Origin: Mycobacterium sp. SMC-4
GTDB taxonomy: Bacteria > Actinomycetota > Actinomycetes > Mycobacteriales > Mycobacteriaceae
NCBI RefSeq assembly: GCF_025263265.1
Contig: NZ_CP079869.1
Span: 2,914,001 to 2,978,000, forward strand
Reading direction: 5' to 3'
Length of the DNA: 64,000 bases
The first letter of the stretch is position 1; the number at the start of each line of letters is the position of its first letter. Shown here piece by piece: positions 50,171-59,127 of this stretch. The notes beneath the pieces are model-generated. The model did no database searches, was not told where the DNA came from, and was given only the letters and a program-made list of their open reading frames with translations. Position numbers and translations under genes: made by a program.

Positions 50171-51763
50171 TCAGTGGCCGGCGACCACCTCGGATTCCTC
50201 CGATGCACCCGCAGTTCGTGGCAACAGGGACGAGGCCAGGCACACCGCAGCGAACAACAGATAGCCGAGTGCCACCTGCGGACTGGCGGCCCACCCGACC
50301 TCGTGAGCGTGGATCAGCCCGATGAAGGACATCGCAGCGCCGACCGCCGATGCGATCGCCGCGGCCAGGAATTTCTTTTCCACGATGAAAGTCACCATCG
50401 TGCCGAGAACCAGCCCGACCAGCACCGCCCCTTCCCCGAGGGTTTTCAGGCCGTCGTAGACGATACCGGCCCCGTTGAGAGCCTCGACGGTCACTTCTGC
50501 TGCCGAGGTGCCGGCGGCACTCAACGCGTTGTCGATCATCCCGCGACCCCATTCGGCCAGGTTGGGCAGCAATGCGGCGACCACGGCAACGGCGTGGATC
50601 CGCGGGACCGCCTGGAAGGCCTGCGCACCGATCAGCAGACCGATGTAGAGCAGGATCGGCACGATGGCCGGGATGGGCAGAAGTGTTGCCAGCACACCGA
50701 ATAGCCCCAGGAAGCACAGAATCGCGATCAGCACACCGCTGGCCAGCGAGTAGGTGGCCCGCCCGCCGGCATCCTTCCATCCCGGATGACCGATGTACAC
50801 CGCCGGCGGGAACGGCGATCCGAATGCTGAGCCGACCACCGCGCCGGCCCCATCGGCGAGCAGAACGCTGCGCAGGTTGTAGTTGTCGCCGGCCGCCGCA
50901 GCACTTTCCACGTTGCTCATCGCCTCGGTGAAGTTGTAGACCCCGAGCGGAATCGCAGTCCCCAGCAGCGGCGCAAGGTTGCCGAGACCGCTGAGTAGCA
51001 GGTCGATGCGTAGATCCGGGATTCCGATCGCAATGTCGCTGACAGCTTGGCTGACCTCCGGCGCCGACATGTAGCCGCCGGCCCAGCCGATCGCGGTACC
51101 GACCAGCAGCGCCACCAAGCCGATGGGAATGTTGCCGGGAAGGCGGATGTCGGTGAAAAACCCGATGAGGATGATGGCCAGCACCGGCAGACCGATCCAG
51201 GCGACCTCCCACATCTGGGCAGCCGGTCGCATGGAGATGAAGGTGATCGAGATACCCGCGAGGGTGCCCAGCATGGCTGCGCGTGGGGTCAGCCTGCGGA
51301 TGTAGGGACCGACGAAAGCGCCGATCATCACGATCACACCGATCAGGAATGCCCAGGCCAGTCCCGCCTGCCAGGCCTGTACCGGATCGTCGGTGGCCAG
51401 GTACACCGGCAGCATCACCACGAAGACCACGATGAACATGTGCGGCACACTGGGCCCGTACGGCAGAGCGGTGACGTCGGAGCGGTTTTCCCGGCGGGCC
51501 AGCCGCCGAGCCAACAGCGCGTAGTACAGGTTCCCCAGGATCAGCGCGACGCCCAGGGCCGGCAACACCGTGCCCAGCACGTCGCCAGCCGGCAGCCCAA
51601 CCACGCCGATCGTCAAGGCTGTCAGCGTCAAGACGTTGACCAGGATGTTGAAACCGAATCCGAAGAACGCGTTGGTGTCCCCGCGCGTCCACCAGGGGAT
51701 AGGTGGGCTGGGGGTCGCTTGGGGTTCGACCGGGTCGGCAGGGGGATCGGCAATCGTGCTCAT
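50171..51763 (-). CDS. NCS2-like permease (nucleobase/urea-derivative type)
   Basis: 530 residues from ATG 51763, with 12-14 membrane segments. Segments such as LGVALILGNLYYALLARRLARRENRSDVTALPYGPSVPHMF, PLLGTAIPLGVYNFTEAMSNVESAAAAGDNYNLRSVLLADGAGAVVGSAFGSPFPPAVYIGHPGWKDAGGRATYS resemble the NCS2/AzgA core (first motif QxxE-like NFTEAMSN). Its place downstream of an isochorismatase-like hydrolase and allophanate hydrolase suggests uptake of a ureide such as biuret. 10 bases after the hydrolase stop, same operon. Confidence 0.75.
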   Translation of the reverse strand: MSTIADPPADPVEPQATPSPPIPWWTRGDTNAFFGFGFNILVNVLTLTALTIGVVGLPAGDVLGTVLPALGVALILGNLYYALLARRLARRENRSDVTALPYGPSVPHMFIVVFVVMLPVYLATDDPVQAWQAGLAWAFLIGVIVMIGAFVGPYIRRLTPRAAMLGTLAGISITFISMRPAAQMWEVAWIGLPVLAIILIGFFTDIRLPGNIPIGLVALLVGTAIGWAGGYMSAPEVSQAVSDIAIGIPDLRIDLLLSGLGNLAPLLGTAIPLGVYNFTEAMSNVESAAAAGDNYNLRSVLLADGAGAVVGSAFGSPFPPAVYIGHPGWKDAGGRATYSLASGVLIAILCFLGLFGVLATLLPIPAIVPILLYIGLLIGAQAFQAVPRIHAVAVVAALLPNLAEWGRGMIDNALSAAGTSAAEVTVEALNGAGIVYDGLKTLGEGAVLVGLVLGTMVTFIVEKKFLAAAIASAVGAAMSFIGLIHAHEVGWAASPQVALGYLLFAAVCLASSLLPRTAGASEESEVVAGH

Positions 51764-51773
51764 CGTGTTCCTT

Positions 51774-52466
51774 TCACGCTGTCGTTGCGGCGAGTTGGTT
51801 CAGCGCCGGGATGAGCGCCGCAGAGTCGGCGACCCAGCCGAAGATCCCGCCCTGCGCACTGATCATCTGCAGGCCGACGCGCTGAAATTCGGGGAAGTAA
51901 GAACCGACGCAGTCACTGACGACGAGGCACTCGTAGCCCCGGTCGTTGGCTTCGCGGGTGGTGGTGTGCACGCACACCTCGGTGGTGACGCCGGTGATGA
52001 TGAGTTGGGTGACGTCGGCCTCGGCGAGAACCTCGGACAGTTCGGTGGCGTAGAACGCTCCCTTTCCGGGTTTGTCGATCACGACTTCGCCGGGCCAGGG
52101 GGCAAGTTCGTCGACGATGTCGTGGCCGTACTCACCGCGCACGAGGATGCGCCCGTACTTGCCGGGATCACCGATGCGTCTGCTCGGCGCTCCACGGTTG
52201 AGTTTGGCGGGGGGACAGTCAGATAGATCGGGTTCGTGACCTTCGCGGGTGTGCACGATGGTGATACCGGCACTACGGGCGGCCTGCAACAGAGCGGCCA
52301 GCGGTGTGACGACTCTGCTCAGTTGGGCGACGTCGTTGCCGAGGCTTTCGCCAAAGCCACCGGGCAACAGGAAATCTCGCTGCATGTCGATGATGACCAG
52401 CGCGATGTGACCAGCCGACATCGGGAAGGGGCCTGGGGCGGCGGGGATCATCATCGGCTCGTTCAC
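51774..52466 (-). CDS. Isochorismatase-like cysteine hydrolase, biuret hydrolase (BiuH)-like
   Basis: 230 residues from GTG 52466, overlapping the allophanate hydrolase stop (GTGA). Catalytic triad pattern: Asp in [18 protein letters not shown], Lys in [16 protein letters not shown] and Cys in [19 protein letters not shown]. The [23 protein letters not shown] and [11 protein letters not shown] stretches resemble cysteine hydrolases that accompany allophanate hydrolase, including biuret hydrolase (biuret to allophanate plus ammonia). The substrate is inferred from the neighbour. Confidence 0.75.
   Translation of the reverse strand: MNEPMMIPAAPGPFPMSAGHIALVIIDMQRDFLLPGGFGESLGNDVAQLSRVVTPLAALLQAARSAGITIVHTREGHEPDLSDCPPAKLNRGAPSRRIGDPGKYGRILVRGEYGHDIVDELAPWPGEVVIDKPGKGAFYATELSEVLAEADVTQLIITGVTTEVCVHTTTREANDRGYECLVVSDCVGSYFPEFQRVGLQMISAQGGIFGWVADSAALIPALNQLAATTA
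52175..52186 (-). repeat. 12-bp dispersed motif, copy within a CDS
   Basis: TGCGTCTGCTCG on the plus strand is the inverse complement of the CGAGCAGACGCA motif found at 9903, 32091 and 32136. Here it lies inside the cysteine hydrolase gene. Confidence 0.6.
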
Positions 52467-53869
52467 AACCGTTCCTCCGTGACGACGAATTCGAATGCGG
52501 GCGTCGGACGCTGGGGGCGGGGTTCATCGAGGATCTGGGCCGCGAGCTGGAGCACGGTGTCGTCGGACAGAGCCGGCCCGATCAACATTGCCGAGTGCGG
52601 ACGTCCGTCGGCGGTGACACCTGCGGGAACGGCAGCGCCCAGCAGGTCGAGGAGATTTCCGAAATGTGTGTAGTGCCCCAGCATCGTGTTGCAGTCGATG
52701 GGCGCCGCCAAGACCTCGTCGACGGTGAACGTGGTACCGATGCTCGGCACGACCACAACGTCGACATCGACCCACAACCGCGCGATCCTCGCTTTGAGCT
52801 CCTGCAACTGCTGCAGCGCGGCGAATGCGTCGACAGCGGTGTAGCGATGCCCGCCCTGCAGGATCTCGCGGACCACCGGGTGAATCGAATCAGGTTGTTC
52901 GGCAAGGAAATCAGCGAACTCGACCAGGCGTTCGGCGACCCAGGGCCCTTGGTAGAGCAGCGATCCGGCAGCCAGGAAGGGTTCCATCGGCACATCGACG
53001 ACGGTGTGGGACCGGGTCAGCTGGTCTCGAAAGCTGCTGTGGGCCTGCCGCATCTGCTCGTCTCCGAAGAACTCCAGTGCGTCGGCGGAGGGCAGGCCGA
53101 CTCGGATCGGCGCCCCACCGTAGCGGGGACCTCGTGCACGCGACCAGGGGTCGTCGTGGTCCGGCCCGACCATCACATCGAGCACCCGGTCCACGTCATC
53201 GACACAGCCGGCCATGACGCTGATGCAGTCCAGCGACTTGCAGGCCGGCACCAGACCGACGGTGCTGATCAGGCCGCGCGACGGCTTGAAGCCCAGAATT
53301 CCGTTCAGCGCAGCCGGGACTCGGCCCGATCCGGCGGTGTCGGTGGCGACGGCAAACGGTACCTGCCCCAGTGCGACGGCCAGCGCCGAGCCGGAACTGG
53401 AACCACCGCAGATCATGTCGCCGCCGAACACACTGCGGGGGATGGTGTGCGGGGTCCGGGTTCCGTTGAGTCCGGTGGCGAATTGATCGAGGCTGGTCTT
53501 GCCGACGTAGAGCGCTCCCGCATCGAGCAGGCGCTGTACCGCGGGGGCGGTGGTGGTGGCGACATAGCCGTAATCGGGGCAGGCCAGGGTGGTCCGGTGA
53601 CCAGCGACGTCGATGCTGTCCTTGACCCCGAACGGGACACCGTAGAGCGGCAGCGTGCGCGCCCCAGGGCGACGCTCGATGGCCTCAGCGCAGGCAATCA
53701 GATCGTCGCGCGGCACCGTGGACAGCCAGACACCGTCGTCACCGGCGGCGGCGATGGCATCGGCAACCCGGGCCGCGGTCTTGCTCGGGGAGCCCGTTGC
53801 CCCCGCGTGCGCGGTGAGAATCTCCGACACCGAGGGCCCGACCGACGGGCCCGTCATATCGCTGACCAT
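52463..53869 (-). CDS. atzF: Allophanate hydrolase (amidase-signature family)
   Basis: 468 residues from ATG 53869 (ATG 53857 is alternative). Amidase signature triad: Lys in [16 protein letters not shown], cis-Ser in [17 protein letters not shown] and nucleophile Ser in [26 protein letters not shown]. These are typical of the AtzF/DUR1-like enzyme that hydrolyses allophanate to ammonia and CO2. The C-terminal ~150-residue AtzF domain of the long forms is missing, as in many shorter actinobacterial members. Operon: atzF, biuH-like, permease; under a GntR regulator. Confidence 0.85.
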   Translation of the reverse strand: MVSDMTGPSVGPSVSEILTAHAGATGSPSKTAARVADAIAAAGDDGVWLSTVPRDDLIACAEAIERRPGARTLPLYGVPFGVKDSIDVAGHRTTLACPDYGYVATTTAPAVQRLLDAGALYVGKTSLDQFATGLNGTRTPHTIPRSVFGGDMICGGSSSGSALAVALGQVPFAVATDTAGSGRVPAALNGILGFKPSRGLISTVGLVPACKSLDCISVMAGCVDDVDRVLDVMVGPDHDDPWSRARGPRYGGAPIRVGLPSADALEFFGDEQMRQAHSSFRDQLTRSHTVVDVPMEPFLAAGSLLYQGPWVAERLVEFADFLAEQPDSIHPVVREILQGGHRYTAVDAFAALQQLQELKARIARLWVDVDVVVVPSIGTTFTVDEVLAAPIDCNTMLGHYTHFGNLLDLLGAAVPAGVTADGRPHSAMLIGPALSDDTVLQLAAQILDEPRPQRPTPAFEFVVTEERL

Positions 53870-53878
53870 GCCTGTCGA

Positions 53879-53888
53879 TTGTCGACAA
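53879..53888. promoter_or_regulatory. Candidate GntR (FCD) operator
   Basis: TTGTCGACAA, a perfect 10-bp palindrome 10 bases upstream of the allophanate hydrolase ATG, fits the GT-N-AC core of FadR-subfamily sites. Overlaps the expected promoter/leader, suggesting repression. Confidence 0.5.
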
Positions 53889-53926
53889 AATAATGGCGAT
53901 CTCGCGTCGGCCGTGTGTCTTCTGTG

Positions 53927-54607
53927 TTAGCGCTGCGCCGGTTTCTCGGGCAGGCCCAGGTACTCCAGCTGACCGTGATCACGCACGGCACGCAGTGCCG
54001 CGGGCCCGTCATTGGACTCCAGCGCGCTCAGAATGGCTCTGTGCCGGTCGACCCCGTCGGCAGGAGTGCGCCTGCGGGCTTCCTCGCGGAGGTTCCTGGC
54101 CATCGGCAGTTGCAGTTTGAGCAGCACTGGTTCCAGCGCAAGGTCCAGGTGGCGATTGCCGGCCAGCGCGACCACCGCGGCGTGAAACGCGCGGTGGGCG
54201 TCGTCTCGCTCCAACGGGTCCTGCGCTTCGGTCATCGCGGCCAGGGCCGCACGGACCGGTACCAGCGCAACTCCCGGATCAGGTAGTGGCAGCGCCGCTT
54301 CCAGGGCATGTCTTTCCAGCACATGGCGCAGTTCGAACAACTGCACGATGTCGGTGACCGACCACTGCGCCACCCGGGATCCGCGCCGCGGCAGGTGCTC
54401 GACCAGACCCTGCTGCGACAGGGTTCGCAGCGCCTCCCGCAGCGGAGCGCGGCTGATCCCGAAACGGGCGCAGAGCTGCTCTTCGACGATCTTCTGACCG
54501 GGACCGAGCTCTCCGGAGAGGATGACGCTGCGCAGGTGCAGGCCCGCAGCCTCCACCAACGTCGCCGGCAGCACACGCCGGGCTGGGTTCTCGCTCGGCG
54601 CGGCCAT
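53927..54607 (-). CDS. GntR-family (FCD subfamily) transcriptional regulator
   Basis: 226 residues from ATG 54607. Winged helix at about 12-75 (LVEAAGLHLRSVILSGELGPGQKIVEEQLCARFGISRAPLREALRTLSQQGLVEHLPRRGSRVA) and a C-terminal FCD effector domain (LFELRHVLERHALEAALP; AHRAFHAAVVALAGN; RHRAILSALE with metal-binding His/Asp pattern). It lies directly upstream of the allophanate hydrolase operon on the same strand (57-base gap) and is its likely regulator. Confidence 0.92.
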   Translation of the reverse strand: MAAPSENPARRVLPATLVEAAGLHLRSVILSGELGPGQKIVEEQLCARFGISRAPLREALRTLSQQGLVEHLPRRGSRVAQWSVTDIVQLFELRHVLERHALEAALPLPDPGVALVPVRAALAAMTEAQDPLERDDAHRAFHAAVVALAGNRHLDLALEPVLLKLQLPMARNLREEARRRTPADGVDRHRAILSALESNDGPAALRAVRDHGQLEYLGLPEKPAQR

Positions 54608-54688
54608 GGGACCCAATGGTAAGCAACCACCGGCGGTCGGCACGGTGACCGCACAGCCAGGGTGTCAGAGCCCGCGTGCCCAGCGCCG

Positions 54689-55690
54689 TCAGCGCCGAGC
54701 GAACGAACTGCGACGCGCGACGGTCGCGGCGACGGCCAGCAGACACCCCGCACCGGCCCAGATCGCCAAGGTCAGCAGTGGGGTGGCCGCTCCATGCCCG
54801 TCGAAGTAGCAGATGCTGCGCAGCAACGAGACCCCTGAACCCTGCGGCACCACGTCGCTGAGAGTCGAGTAGAAGCTCGACAGCAGGGGACGACCCACCG
54901 GACCACCGGCAGCGGCGTTGCCGACGACCACCAGGAACAGTCCCAGCCCGATCGAGGCGGGCACTCCGAACGCCGCAGCGACACCGGTCACGGCACCACC
55001 GACGGCCATCGCGTAGAGCCACAGCGAGGCGAACACCTCCCAGGTGTGCCCGGTCAGGGCGCCCAGCACCGGCCCGACGTAAGCGGTGACGACTCCGGCG
55101 AGAACGGCCGAGAATCCGACCAGCGACAGCGTGCGCAGCGCCAGTGTCGCCGGCGTGCGCACGGTGCCCATCACCCGACCCAGCAGCGCCGCGCCCAACG
55201 ACGCACCGATCGACAGGAAGATCACCGCGTAGAACTCGACGGTGCCCGACGGGTCGCCGGCAGTGGTCGGCGCGACGTCCTCGACGACCGATGTCAGCCC
55301 GGCGCGTTCTGCCGCAGCACGACCCACGGTTTCGGCGGCTGCGGCCACGCTGCGGCCACCTCCACCGGCGACATACACCGTCATCCCGTGGTCCGAGGTG
55401 ACGGCCAGGGCGGCGTCGGCGCTGCGCTGAGAGACCTGGGCACTTGCGGCGGCGGCATCGCCGACCTCGTTGACCGACAACGCTTCCTGACTGCGCAGCC
55501 CGTCGATGATCTGCTGCGGAGCCGCGACCGCGACCGTCATGTGGTGCAGCGTCGGTTTCGCGAAGGCCCCGGAGTAACTGGCGATCATCGCGAGTACGAA
55601 GACCGTCAGCGCCGCCAAGGCCACGACGGTCGTACGCAGCGCGCAGCGGTCGGGCACGGCGGGGGTCTCGGGGGTGTGATGCCTACCCAT
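54689..55690 (-). CDS. ABC-2/YhgE-like membrane protein, function unknown
   Basis: 333 residues from ATG 55690, which overlaps the TetR stop by 8 nt. One N-terminal membrane anchor (TTVVALAALTVFVLAMIASYSGAF), an extracellular domain of about 110 residues (ALSVNEVGDAAAASAQVSQRSADAALAVTSDHG) and five C-terminal helices. This layout (TM, large outside domain, multi-TM) matches YhgE/Pip or ABC-2-type permease-like proteins such as DUF3533. No ATPase gene adjoins. Paired with a TetR regulator, it may be an inducible efflux or cell-envelope component. Confidence 0.7.
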   Translation of the reverse strand: MGRHHTPETPAVPDRCALRTTVVALAALTVFVLAMIASYSGAFAKPTLHHMTVAVAAPQQIIDGLRSQEALSVNEVGDAAAASAQVSQRSADAALAVTSDHGMTVYVAGGGGRSVAAAAETVGRAAAERAGLTSVVEDVAPTTAGDPSGTVEFYAVIFLSIGASLGAALLGRVMGTVRTPATLALRTLSLVGFSAVLAGVVTAYVGPVLGALTGHTWEVFASLWLYAMAVGGAVTGVAAAFGVPASIGLGLFLVVVGNAAAGGPVGRPLLSSFYSTLSDVVPQGSGVSLLRSICYFDGHGAATPLLTLAIWAGAGCLLAVAATVARRSSFARR

Positions 55691-56276
55691 CACGAAGTCC
55701 TCTCACGTTGTCGCCGGAATTGCCCAGCAGCGCGTCGACGGTGTCGAGGGCCGCGCGCGCACGGGCGAGAAGGTCGGTGGCCTGCGGAGCCTCCATCCAG
55801 GAGCGCAGCACCTCGGTGAGTCCGCCGACCAGAAACCTGGTCACCGCCTCGGCAGTCAGCGGCGCGACGGTGGTCAGCACCGTCATGCTCTGGTCGGCGA
55901 TTTGCCGACAGGGCGGCACCAGCGCCTCCCGGTACTCGGCGAGCACGTGTTGATGGACCGTGCTCGACGCGATATTGCGGCACAGCAGGCAATGGCGTGC
56001 CGCGAATGCGAACAGCTCGATGATCCGGGCACGGGCGTCCGGCTCAGCTGTCCCGGTCGAGGTGGCGAAGGCGTGGGTGAAGGCCGACGCCACCGCATCG
56101 TCGCGGTCGCGGAAGTGTCGATAGAACACCTGCCGACTGACCTGGGCCCGCGCCACGAGATCGCCGACGGTGATCTGGTCGACGGGTTGCTCGTGCGCCA
56201 TGGCGAACGCGGCCTCCCGAAGGCGGGCCCGCACCCGCTCGGCGCGGGGATCGGCGCTGCGGCCACGTTCGGTCAT
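55683..56276 (-). CDS. TetR-family transcriptional regulator
   Basis: 197 residues from ATG 56276. N-terminal helix-turn-helix RARLREAAFAMAHEQPVDQITVGDLVARAQVSRQVFYRHFRDRDDAVASAF (about 15-65) and a helical ligand domain. Cotranscribed with the membrane protein that follows (8-nt overlap), which is its probable target. An imperfect inverted repeat lies between its start and the FUSC stop. Confidence 0.92.
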   Translation of the reverse strand: MTERGRSADPRAERVRARLREAAFAMAHEQPVDQITVGDLVARAQVSRQVFYRHFRDRDDAVASAFTHAFATSTGTAEPDARARIIELFAFAARHCLLCRNIASSTVHQHVLAEYREALVPPCRQIADQSMTVLTTVAPLTAEAVTRFLVGGLTEVLRSWMEAPQATDLLARARAALDTVDALLGNSGDNVRGLRDG

Positions 56277-56287
56277 GTGCTCAGGCT

Positions 56288-56318
56288 AGGAACTTTGTTG
56301 ACAGTTGTCCACGAAGTC
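56288..56318. promoter_or_regulatory. Possible TetR operator
   Basis: Imperfect dyad GGAACTTTGTTGACA (56288-56302) against GTTGTCCACGAAGTCC, centred on GACAGTTGTC, 12 bases upstream of the tetR start. One gap and two mismatches. Confidence 0.4.
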
Positions 56319-56355
56319 CGGCGTTACGTGCGCCACTGTCCTGCCGAGACCGACG

Positions 56356-58350
56356 TCATCGAGCTGCGGTGGGCCCGGCAGTGACGGCAATGGTCGTCAG
56401 GTTGCGGGTGATGGCCCCGATCTCGGCAGCCAGGACACGCGCTGCTCCCTTGTCCAGACCGTGGCGGGGCACGGCGTCGCGCAGCCGTCGGTCGGCGGCG
56501 GTCAGTTCGGCCGTGTCGATCATCCACGGCGTGTCGGGGGTCGGTGGATCACCGCTCAGCGATTCCAGGTAGACGTCGACGGCTACCGAGAATTCGCTGT
56601 GCGCGGTCGGGGGACTGGTGGGCAGGTTCATCTCCAGCGTGGAGCACGATGCGGTGAGCCCGTTCAGCGCGGTGCGGTAGGCACGCAGCCAGTGGCGCAA
56701 TTCCGGTGACTCCGCGCGGGCCGCCCCCGACGCGGCTTCGAACGCCGCGCGCGCCCGAAACGCCCGTTGCCACGCCGAGGCCAGCGCCTCCGACGGGGCG
56801 GGCAGCGCATGCAGGTAGGCCTTGATCACCGTCGCGACATAGTCGATCTCGGTCTTCAACAGCTCGCCGGCGCGCTGTTCCAGGCGGGTCATCTCGTCAT
56901 CGGGCAACACCACGTGAGCCAGCACCGCCAGCGCGCCGCCGACCGCCGCACCGAGTATCTGCTCGCTGATCGGGGCACCGCTGCCGATGTGACCGCTGGC
57001 GAGCAGGAACGCCACCGCCGCCACCAACGCGGCTGTGACCGCGAGATATCCGTAATGGGCGACCGTGAAGGTGACACCGACCAGCAGCACCGCGACCGCC
57101 GCCGACACCGGTGCCGGCGGATCCAGCACCAGTAGCACCACCGAAGCCATCGCAAGCGCTCCGACACCGGCAGCCAACCGCCCGGCACAGCGCGTGTAGG
57201 TGTGCGCGGTCTCGGGTCGCAGCACCAGCAGGACCGCCAGCGCCGGCCACGGATTGTGCACCTCGTCGGCGAATCGCTCGACCGCGACGGCGATCCCGAC
57301 CGCCACGGACAACCGCAGCGCATGCCGGAACACCGGCGACCGCCAGCGGATGTGGTCGCGCATCAGGTGGATGCCCGAGCGCAGTGACGTCCGCAGCTCA
57401 GGGCGGCGCAGCCGCACCATGTCCGGGGTGGACGGCACGAAATCGCCCAGCCGGATGGCGACGGCCTCATGGCACTGAATTGCCAGGCGCTGCGCGACGG
57501 CTGCGCCGTCGCCGCTGACCTGCTCGACTGCCCGGTCCAGGCGTTGGATGGCCGCATCTGCCTGGACACCGGCACTGCGTCCGCTGTCGGCCACCGCCGC
57601 CAGGGTGTCGGCCACGGCGACCAGGACGTCGGTCATCGACTCGTGCCCGGCGGCGTCACGCAAAGTGCCCGAGATGCGTTCGGGAAGGCCGTACCAGCTG
57701 CGGTACTGCGCCGGACGGCGTTTGGTCTGACCGTCGAGATCGGCGAACGCCGAGCGCAACGCGAGCAGCGCGGAATCGTCACGCTCGACCGGCCCCGAGG
57801 ACTGCGCATAGACACGGGCATCATCGGCCAGCGAGCGGTAGGCGGCGGTGAGAGCATCACGCTGGCTGCGCCAGCGCCGAGGGGGAAAGGCAGCAACCAG
57901 ACCGGCCTGCAGCAACCCACCCGCGACTGCCAGGCCAGCAGTGCCCAGGGTTGTCGACCAGGTCGGGGTCAACGGTGCCGAGCTGACCAGCAGCGCCGCC
58001 GAGGCCGTGGTGATCAAACCCGCATTGGCTCCCAGCGCCCACGGCATGGCCGCACCGAAACACCACAACGCCACGACAGCCACGAAGACCAGCGGGTAGG
58101 CCGACGTCAGCGCACCGAGCAACACGGCGCATCCCAACAGCAGCGAAATGCCGACGACCAGCGGGATCCTGTTGCGCGGACTGTCCCGCAGGGCCGCGGC
58201 ACCGGCGACCGCCGCGGCACCGCCGACCGCGGTGGCCGACCCGGCCGGCCCCCAGACCGCCGCGGTCACCGTCACCACAGCCACGCCGAGCAGGCAGCGC
58301 ATCACCACAGGGTCCGGCATCACCAGACGTAGTGCGCGGCCCTTGTCCAC
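56356..58350 (-). CDS. FUSC-family transporter-like membrane protein
   Basis: 664 residues from GTG 58350 (ATG at 58320 is possible). Two halves, each with about five to six membrane helices followed by a cytoplasmic helical part: residues 15-160 and 340-500. The second half contains RHALRLSVAVGIAVAVERFADEVHNPWPALAVLLVLRPETAHTYTRCAGRLAAGVGALA, the FUSC signature. Family members (AaeB-like) export aromatic acids; YccS and aluminium-activated channels are also related. Substrate unknown. Divergent from the EthD gene with 30 bases between starts. Confidence 0.88.
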   Translation of the reverse strand: MDKGRALRLVMPDPVVMRCLLGVAVVTVTAAVWGPAGSATAVGGAAAVAGAAALRDSPRNRIPLVVGISLLLGCAVLLGALTSAYPLVFVAVVALWCFGAAMPWALGANAGLITTASAALLVSSAPLTPTWSTTLGTAGLAVAGGLLQAGLVAAFPPRRWRSQRDALTAAYRSLADDARVYAQSSGPVERDDSALLALRSAFADLDGQTKRRPAQYRSWYGLPERISGTLRDAAGHESMTDVLVAVADTLAAVADSGRSAGVQADAAIQRLDRAVEQVSGDGAAVAQRLAIQCHEAVAIRLGDFVPSTPDMVRLRRPELRTSLRSGIHLMRDHIRWRSPVFRHALRLSVAVGIAVAVERFADEVHNPWPALAVLLVLRPETAHTYTRCAGRLAAGVGALAMASVVLLVLDPPAPVSAAVAVLLVGVTFTVAHYGYLAVTAALVAAVAFLLASGHIGSGAPISEQILGAAVGGALAVLAHVVLPDDEMTRLEQRAGELLKTEIDYVATVIKAYLHALPAPSEALASAWQRAFRARAAFEAASGAARAESPELRHWLRAYRTALNGLTASCSTLEMNLPTSPPTAHSEFSVAVDVYLESLSGDPPTPDTPWMIDTAELTAADRRLRDAVPRHGLDKGAARVLAAEIGAITRNLTTIAVTAGPTAAR

Positions 58351-58368
58351 CCGACCATTCTGGCCCGC

Positions 58369-58374
58369 TATGTT
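58369..58374 (+). promoter_or_regulatory. Candidate -10 element for a leaderless EthD-protein mRNA
   Basis: TATGTT ends 6 bases before ATG 58381; no Shine-Dalgarno is visible. The spacing puts the likely start of transcription at the start codon. Confidence 0.4.
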
Positions 58375-58380
58375 CCCGGG

Positions 58381-59127
58381 ATGGAGAAAGTCATCGTCAC
58401 CCTGCGTGGCGCGCTGCCCGACGAGGCGTGGTGCCGCCGGTTACGCACCGACGTGGCGCAGGAACTGGCCGACACCGGCGTACCGGGGCTGGCCGTCAAC
58501 GTCCGCGACGGTGCCGTCGGTGAGTCGTTGATGACCCTGACGACTCTGGACCCTCCGGTGATCGCCGTGGTCAGCATCTGGACCCAGCAGTACTACGGGC
58601 CGCAAACACGCGCTGTCACAACCCTGTTGGGTCAGCACTGCGAACAGGTGGCCGGTTACCTGGTGACCGAGTCGGTACCACTGGCGCCCCCGCCCACCGA
58701 CCCCGGACAGCGCACCCCGGGTTTTGCGAACGTGGCTCTGTTGCGCCGCCCCGCCGACATGGCCGAGGACACCTGGTTGACACGCTGGCACCAGGACCAC
58801 ACCCAGGTCGCGATCGACACCCAGTCGACGTTCGGTTACGTGCAGAACACCGTGGTGCGCCCGCTTACCGCCGATGCCCCGCGCGTGTCGGCGATCGTCG
58901 AGGAGCTGTTTCCGCTGACGGCGGCTACCGACCTGCACGCGTTCTTCGGCGCCGCCGACGACGACGACCTCAGCGACAGGATGGCGCGAATGCTGGCCAG
59001 CACCGCAGCCTTCGGCGCTGACCGCGACGTCGACACCGTTCCGACGAGCCGGTATGTGCTGCGTGATCCGTTCGGCGCGGCGGCTCGGGTCGACCACGCC
59101 GACCACCGCGATACGCTGCCGCGGTGA
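58381..59127 (+). CDS. EthD-domain protein
   Basis: 248 residues from ATG 58381. Two ferredoxin-like (dimeric alpha/beta barrel) halves; the second, about 120-225, carries the EthD-type FANVALLRRPADMAEDTWLTRWHQDHTQVAIDTQSTFGYVQNTVV segment with WxxDH. The role of EthD proteins is unclear (ether and carotenoid degradation partners in some bacteria). It overlaps the enoyl-CoA hydratase gene by 4 nt (GTGA), pointing to a shared acyl-chain catabolic role. Confidence 0.82.
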   Translation: MEKVIVTLRGALPDEAWCRRLRTDVAQELADTGVPGLAVNVRDGAVGESLMTLTTLDPPVIAVVSIWTQQYYGPQTRAVTTLLGQHCEQVAGYLVTESVPLAPPPTDPGQRTPGFANVALLRRPADMAEDTWLTRWHQDHTQVAIDTQSTFGYVQNTVVRPLTADAPRVSAIVEELFPLTAATDLHAFFGAADDDDLSDRMARMLASTAAFGADRDVDTVPTSRYVLRDPFGAAARVDHADHRDTLPR

